Assembly (NCBI GenBank): GCA_037201625.1
Contig: JBBCGR010000004.1
Coordinates: 930,001 to 994,000 of the forward strand
Origin: JAMXLO01 sp037201625
GTDB lineage: Bacteria; Pseudomonadota; Alphaproteobacteria; Acetobacterales; Acetobacteraceae
Length of the DNA stretch: 64,000 nucleotides
Direction of reading: 5' to 3'
Numbering within the stretch: position 1 is the stretch's first letter; the number at the start of each line of letters is the position of its first letter. This document shows positions 60,361-64,000 of this stretch, piece by piece. Position numbers and translations under genes: made by a program. The notes below the pieces were generated by a model that was not told the origin of the DNA, made no database searches, and worked only from the letters and a program-made list of their open reading frames with translations.

Positions 60361-61401
60361 ATGACGGATACGCAATGGACGATCAGCACTGTCGCAGGGA
60401 CCGGCGCGCAGGGCTTTGCCGGCGACGGCGGGCCGGCGACGCAGGCGCTGCTGAACAACCCGTTCGACCTGGCCTTCGCGCCTGATGGCAGCTTGGTTTT
60501 TTCCGACACGTTCAATCACTGCATCCGACGGATCGACGCGCGCAGCGGCGTCATCACCACCATCGCCGGCACTGGCGAGCGCGGCTTCGCGGGCGACGGC
60601 GGGCCGGCGATCGCGGCCCAGATGAACGAGCCGTACGGCATCGTCATCGATCGTTCGGGCACCATCTTCACCGCCGACCGGCTGAACCGGCGGGTGCGCC
60701 GGATCGACGGCGCCAGCGGCGTGATCACCACCCTGGCCGGCGACGGGTCCGGCCGCTATGGCGGCGATGGCGGGCCGAGCGCACAGGCGGGCCTGGCCGA
60801 GCCCAACGGGCTCGCGCTGGATCGCGGCCATCACCACCTGTTCATCGCCGATGTGGCCGATCACCGCGTGCGCGTCATCGACCTCCAATCGGGCGTGATC
60901 AGCACCTTCGCCGGCACCGGCGCCGGCGAGCACAGCGGCGATGGCGGGTCAGCGCGCGCGGCGGGCGTCTTCGGCGCGCGCGCGGTGGCGCTGGCACCCG
61001 ACGATTCGCTCTACGTCATGGAGCGCCAGGGCAGCAGCATCCGCCGCGTGGTGGCCGGGCTGATCAGCACCGTGGCCGGCACCGGGGCGCGGGGCTATGA
61101 CCGCGACGGCGGCGATGCGCGTCACGCCGTGTTCAATGCACCGAAGGAAATGGCGGTCGATCCCGCCGGCAACATCTACGTGGTCGACACCGAGAACCAT
61201 GCCATCCGCATGATCGACGCGCAGAGCTGGATCGTCACCACGATTGCCGGCACCGGCGCCTCGGGGCCTGGCGGCGACGGCGGACCTGCCAAGGCGGCCG
61301 GCCTCGCGCGGCCGCACGGCGCCGTCGTGGGGCCGGACGGCGCGATCTATATTGGCGATTCCGAGAACCACCGTATCCGCAAGCTCGTTCCGAACACATA
61401 G
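60361..61401 (+). CDS. NHL-repeat beta-propeller protein
   Basis: The 346-residue protein consists of six repeats of about 56 residues, each with the pattern (T/S)(V/T)AGTG..GF.GDGGPA..A..N.P.G(L/I). The first reads STVAGTGAQGFAGDGGPATQA and the last TIAGTGASGPGGDGGPAKAA. This predicts a six-bladed propeller. There is no signal peptide and no catalytic domain. Related repeats bind ligands or act in peptidyl-alpha-hydroxyglycine-lyase-like enzymes, but no such residues could be identified. AGGGGAG precedes ATG 60361. Confidence 0.9.
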   Translation: MTDTQWTISTVAGTGAQGFAGDGGPATQALLNNPFDLAFAPDGSLVFSDTFNHCIRRIDARSGVITTIAGTGERGFAGDGGPAIAAQMNEPYGIVIDRSGTIFTADRLNRRVRRIDGASGVITTLAGDGSGRYGGDGGPSAQAGLAEPNGLALDRGHHHLFIADVADHRVRVIDLQSGVISTFAGTGAGEHSGDGGSARAAGVFGARAVALAPDDSLYVMERQGSSIRRVVAGLISTVAGTGARGYDRDGGDARHAVFNAPKEMAVDPAGNIYVVDTENHAIRMIDAQSWIVTTIAGTGASGPGGDGGPAKAAGLARPHGAVVGPDGAIYIGDSENHRIRKLVPNT

Positions 61402-61411
61402 CGGCAAGTAA

Positions 61412-61486
61412 CGGGTCCCGAGGGCTCTGCCCTCGGCGGGGTCCCGAGGCAGAGCCTCGGATCGGGGTTCGGGGTGAAACCCCGCT
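61412..61486. repeat. Cluster of palindromes after the NHL-repeat gene
   Basis: Three adjacent hairpins are visible: CCGAGGGCTCTGCCCTCGG (about 61419-61437), CCGAGGCAGAGCCTCGG (about 61444-61460) and GGGGTTTCACCCC-type arms around 61463-61484. The first two share the CCGAGG.CTCTG core in opposite orientation. This looks like an intergenic palindromic repeat element (REP/BIME-like) and may also terminate transcription. Confidence 0.6.
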
Positions 61487-61571
61487 CGCTCCGCAACGGG
61501 CCGGAGGGTTTGCCGCCGCCGCGTTGTCTATGGTCTAGTGCCTCCCAACGACAAGAATACAGGAGGAGACG

Positions 61572-62633
61572 ATGCGGTGTCCGTCATTGGCTGACGGCCT
61601 GGTCGCGCTTGCCGCGCTGATCGGGCCCGTGGCGGCACAGGCCTGCGACAATCCGCGCCAGATGGATGGTTTCAAGACCTGCGCCGATGTCGCCAAGGCC
61701 GAAGCCGAGGGCAGTTTGGTGCTGTACAGCACTGATCCGGAGGCGGGGTCCGAGGCGGAACTGGCGAAGTTCCGTGCCATGTTCCCGAAGATCCGCACCA
61801 GCTATATGCGGCTGCAGGCTGGTGCGCTGTATGCCAAGCTGTCGGCCGAAAGGCAGGCCAGGTCCTACCTGGTAGACGTGGTGCAGCTTTCCGACATCAG
61901 CTTCGTGCGCGACTTCGAGAAGCGCGGCGGTTACATGGGCTATGTCTCGCCCGAAATGACGAACTTCCATGCCGAGTACAAGAGCAAGCCCGAAGGCCTG
62001 TGGACCTGGGGCGCGATCAGCATGGCCGGCATCGCCTACAATCCCAAGCTCGTGTCGCAGGACGAGGCGCCGAAGACCTGGAAGGATATGCTGGACCCGA
62101 AATGGACCGACACCGTGACGGTGAAGACCTCCACCTCCGGCATGCAGCACATGACCTGGTATCAGATGCGGCTGCTGTACGGTGACGACTACTGGGCGAA
62201 GTTCGCTACGCTGAAGCCGAAGGCGTTCGATTCGTACGTGCAGCAGTTCGACCGCACGGTGAACGGCCAGGAGAAGATCATCGATACGGCGCAGTATTCG
62301 GGTTTTCTCCAGTTCAAGGCGAAGGGCGCGCCGATAGAATACGTGTATCCGCCGGACGGCCTGGTTGCGGTGCCGGAATTCTGGGGCATCGTGAAGGAAG
62401 CGCCGCATCCGGAGGCGGTGAAGCTGTTCCTGGACTGGTTCCTGGGCGTGCCCGGACAGACCGGCTATGGCGAGGCGCTGGCCTACAACTCCATGCGTGC
62501 CGATGTGCCGGCGCCGCCCGGCGGCGTGAAGGTGAGTGAACTCAAGCTGCTGTTCCCCACAGATTGGGACGCCTTCCTGAAGACCCACACGCAGTTCGTG
62601 CGCGAGTGGGACAAACTCACCGGCCTGCGCTGA
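61572..62633 (+). CDS. ABC transporter substrate-binding protein, family 1 (iron/thiamine/polyamine type)
   Basis: The 353-residue periplasmic protein has a signal peptide (LVALAALIGPVAAQA) and the SBP_bac-type fold: GSLVLYSTDPEAGSEAELAKF, DVVQLSDISFVRDFEKRG, WGAISMAGIAYNP and VPEFWGIVKEAPHPEAVKLFLDWFLG. It is close in layout to FbpA/AfuA-like proteins, but the paired iron-binding tyrosines cannot be confirmed, so the ligand could be iron, phosphonate or a polyamine. AGGAGGAG precedes ATG 61572. It is 13 bases before the permease gene. Confidence 0.9.
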   Translation: MRCPSLADGLVALAALIGPVAAQACDNPRQMDGFKTCADVAKAEAEGSLVLYSTDPEAGSEAELAKFRAMFPKIRTSYMRLQAGALYAKLSAERQARSYLVDVVQLSDISFVRDFEKRGGYMGYVSPEMTNFHAEYKSKPEGLWTWGAISMAGIAYNPKLVSQDEAPKTWKDMLDPKWTDTVTVKTSTSGMQHMTWYQMRLLYGDDYWAKFATLKPKAFDSYVQQFDRTVNGQEKIIDTAQYSGFLQFKAKGAPIEYVYPPDGLVAVPEFWGIVKEAPHPEAVKLFLDWFLGVPGQTGYGEALAYNSMRADVPAPPGGVKVSELKLLFPTDWDAFLKTHTQFVREWDKLTGLR

Positions 62634-62646
62634 CCGGGAGACGATC

Positions 62647-64000
62647 GTGGTGCTTCGCGACCTGGGTCCGCGGCAGATCGTCATGCCGCTCGTGGTGCTG
62701 CTGTGCGGCGCGCTTGTGCTGTATCCGATCGGCTTCCTGATCGCCGAATCGCTCAATGTCGGTGATCCGTCGGCCTTTCCAGCCGAGGAGTACGGCTTCG
62801 ACAATTACCTGAACCTGATTGATGATTCGCGTGTCCTGACCAACACGCTGCTGGTCTCCTGCATCGCCACCGTGCTGGCGGTGCTGTTCGGCTTCCTGCA
62901 GGCCTGGATCCTGACGCGCACCAACATCCCCGGACGCCAGCGGCTGGAACGGCTGATGGAGTTGCCGTACTACATGACGCCGCTGATCGGAGCGCTGGCC
63001 TGGGGCGTGCTGCTGGGTCCGAAGACCGGCCTGGTGAACCAGGCCTGGCGGTCGCTCGGCGCGCCGGGCGATCTGTTCAACATCTACTCCGCCTACGGCA
63101 TCGCCTGGGTGATGGCGCTGTTCGAAGGCACTGTCGCCTTCGTCATGATCTCGGCGGCGATGAAGTCGATGGACCCGTCGCTGGAGGAAAGCTCGCGGGT
63201 GATGGGGGCCGGCAAGCTGCGCACCGCTTTGCGTATCACCTTGCCCCTTGTCGCGCCCGGCGTGCTGAGCGCCACCATCTTCGTGTTCGCCGAGATGCTG
63301 GGCTCCTTCGCTGCCGCCTTCGTTCTGGGCATCCCGGGGCGGTTCTATGTCGTCACCACCTCGATCTGGCAGGCGACGCTGTCATTCCCGCCCGACTATG
63401 GCCGCGCCGCGGCGATGGGACTGTCGCTGTTCGGCGTCATGCTGGTCACGCTGACGTTGGCACGCCTGGTACTGCGCCACGGCACCTACACCACCATCAC
63501 CGGCAAGGCGTTCCGCCCCCGAGAGATGGATGTGGGGGCATTGAAATGGCCACTGCTCGCCGTCGCGTGGGGTTACATCATCGTTGCGGTGATCCTGCCG
63601 CTGGGCGCGCTCACGCTGACCTCGTTCCAGCGTTTCGCCACGGTGGTCTTCTCGCAGATGCAGTTCACCGTTGCGAACTATGAGACCGCGCTGATGATGG
63701 GCTCGGTCGGCCCGGCCTTCGTCAACAGCCTGATCCTGGCGATCACCGTCTCCACCATCGGCGTGGTGGTGATCGGCGTGCTGGCCTGGATCATCTACCG
63801 CTCGCGCATGCCAGGCGCTTCGGCCGCCGAGTATGTGATCATGTTCCCCCAGGCAGTGCCGCGGCTGGTGTTCGGCCTGGGCCTGCTCTGGGCATGGATC
63901 AACCTGCCGATCCCGATCTACGGCACGCTGTGGCTGCTCGGCCTCGCCTATTTCACCGTGTTCCTGCCTCTGGGTTTGCGCACCATCGCCAGCGTGGTGC
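62647..64000 (+). CDS. ABC transporter permease, fused two-domain type (FbpB-like), 3' end outside window
   Basis: The frame is open from GTG 62647 (GGGAG upstream) to the window end. The first permease half covers about residues 1-270 with an EAA loop near SSRVMGAGKLRTALRITLPLVAPG. The second half starts near residue 300 (WPLLAVAWGYIIVAVILPLGALTL) and is cut at 64000. Fused permeases of this kind pair with family 1 binding proteins such as the preceding gene. The matching ATPase is expected just downstream. Confidence 0.92.
   Translation, partial: MVLRDLGPRQIVMPLVVLLCGALVLYPIGFLIAESLNVGDPSAFPAEEYGFDNYLNLIDDSRVLTNTLLVSCIATVLAVLFGFLQAWILTRTNIPGRQRLERLMELPYYMTPLIGALAWGVLLGPKTGLVNQAWRSLGAPGDLFNIYSAYGIAWVMALFEGTVAFVMISAAMKSMDPSLEESSRVMGAGKLRTALRITLPLVAPGVLSATIFVFAEMLGSFAAAFVLGIPGRFYVVTTSIWQATLSFPPDYGRAAAMGLSLFGVMLVTLTLARLVLRHGTYTTITGKAFRPREMDVGALKWPLLAVAWGYIIVAVILPLGALTLTSFQRFATVVFSQMQFTVANYETALMMGSVGPAFVNSLILAITVSTIGVVVIGVLAWIIYRSRMPGASAAEYVIMFPQAVPRLVFGLGLLWAWINLPIPIYGTLWLLGLAYFTVFLPLGLRTIASVV

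Overview
The window is GC-rich alphaproteobacterial DNA. It most resembles Acetobacteraceae: Hint_2-domain secreted proteins, a complete Tad/Cpa pilus locus, molybdenum hydroxylase and peptide-ABC clusters, and a PEP-CTERM protein. This placement rests on gene style only; no rRNA or other phylogenetic marker is present.

Layout. 1-7084 is the 3' part of a giant secreted polyprotein joining an endonuclease/phosphatase domain, a phytase-like propeller, two lamin-tail domains, a 5'-nucleotidase and a C-terminal Hint domain; one extra C at 4689-4693 splits it. 7.4-15.5 kb is a decayed accessory stretch. It holds a NAD-formate dehydrogenase with an amber codon, the tail of a TPR regulator, a frameshifted oxalate decarboxylase, a MITE with CTAG target duplication, an IS5-type remnant, an ArsR/SRPBCC/GST/DUF1428/VOC cluster with several frameshifts, and a truncated zinc alcohol dehydrogenase. 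It ends at the 3' end of tRNA-Pro(GGG). 15.6-19.7 kb is a minus-strand polysaccharide/glycolipid cluster (WecB/TagA transferase, two GT2 enzymes, priming sugar transferase, GtrA).

20.3-24.2 kb is a peptide-type ABC importer (two permeases, two ATPases) without a binding protein. It converges on a lipase-Hint protein (24.2-25.6 kb). 25.8-29.7 kb encodes a three-subunit CoxSLM-type molybdenum hydroxylase with form II active-site loop. 29.7-34.1 kb has a cupin, KatG and a divergent dienelactone hydrolase/DUF6295 pair. 34.2-39.6 kb is a tightly overlapping plus-strand operon: esterase, two paralogous family-5 binding proteins and a DadA-like oxidase. 39.6-42.8 kb has a sulfotransferase, a CelD-like acyltransferase and a UDP-glucuronate decarboxylase-like epimerase.

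42.9-54.1 kb is a complete Tad pilus locus: the assembly machine (flp-cpaA-B-C-D-like-E-F-tadB-C-D) is on the minus strand and the TadG/TadE-type minor pilins are divergent on the plus strand. 54.1-61.4 kb holds a PEP-CTERM protein, upp, an amidase, a DUF4440-like protein, a pentapeptide-repeat protein, an unrecognised 533-residue protein and an NHL-repeat protein. 61.6 kb to the end starts a second ABC importer (binding protein plus a fused two-domain permease cut by the window end).

The most unusual content is the phosphate-scavenging polyenzyme with its exact in-frame 528-bp internal duplication, the presence of a second Hint_2 protein, and the tRNA-Pro-bounded graveyard in which both steps of an oxalate-to-formate-to-CO2 route are broken. 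No CRISPR array, integrase or phage module was seen.
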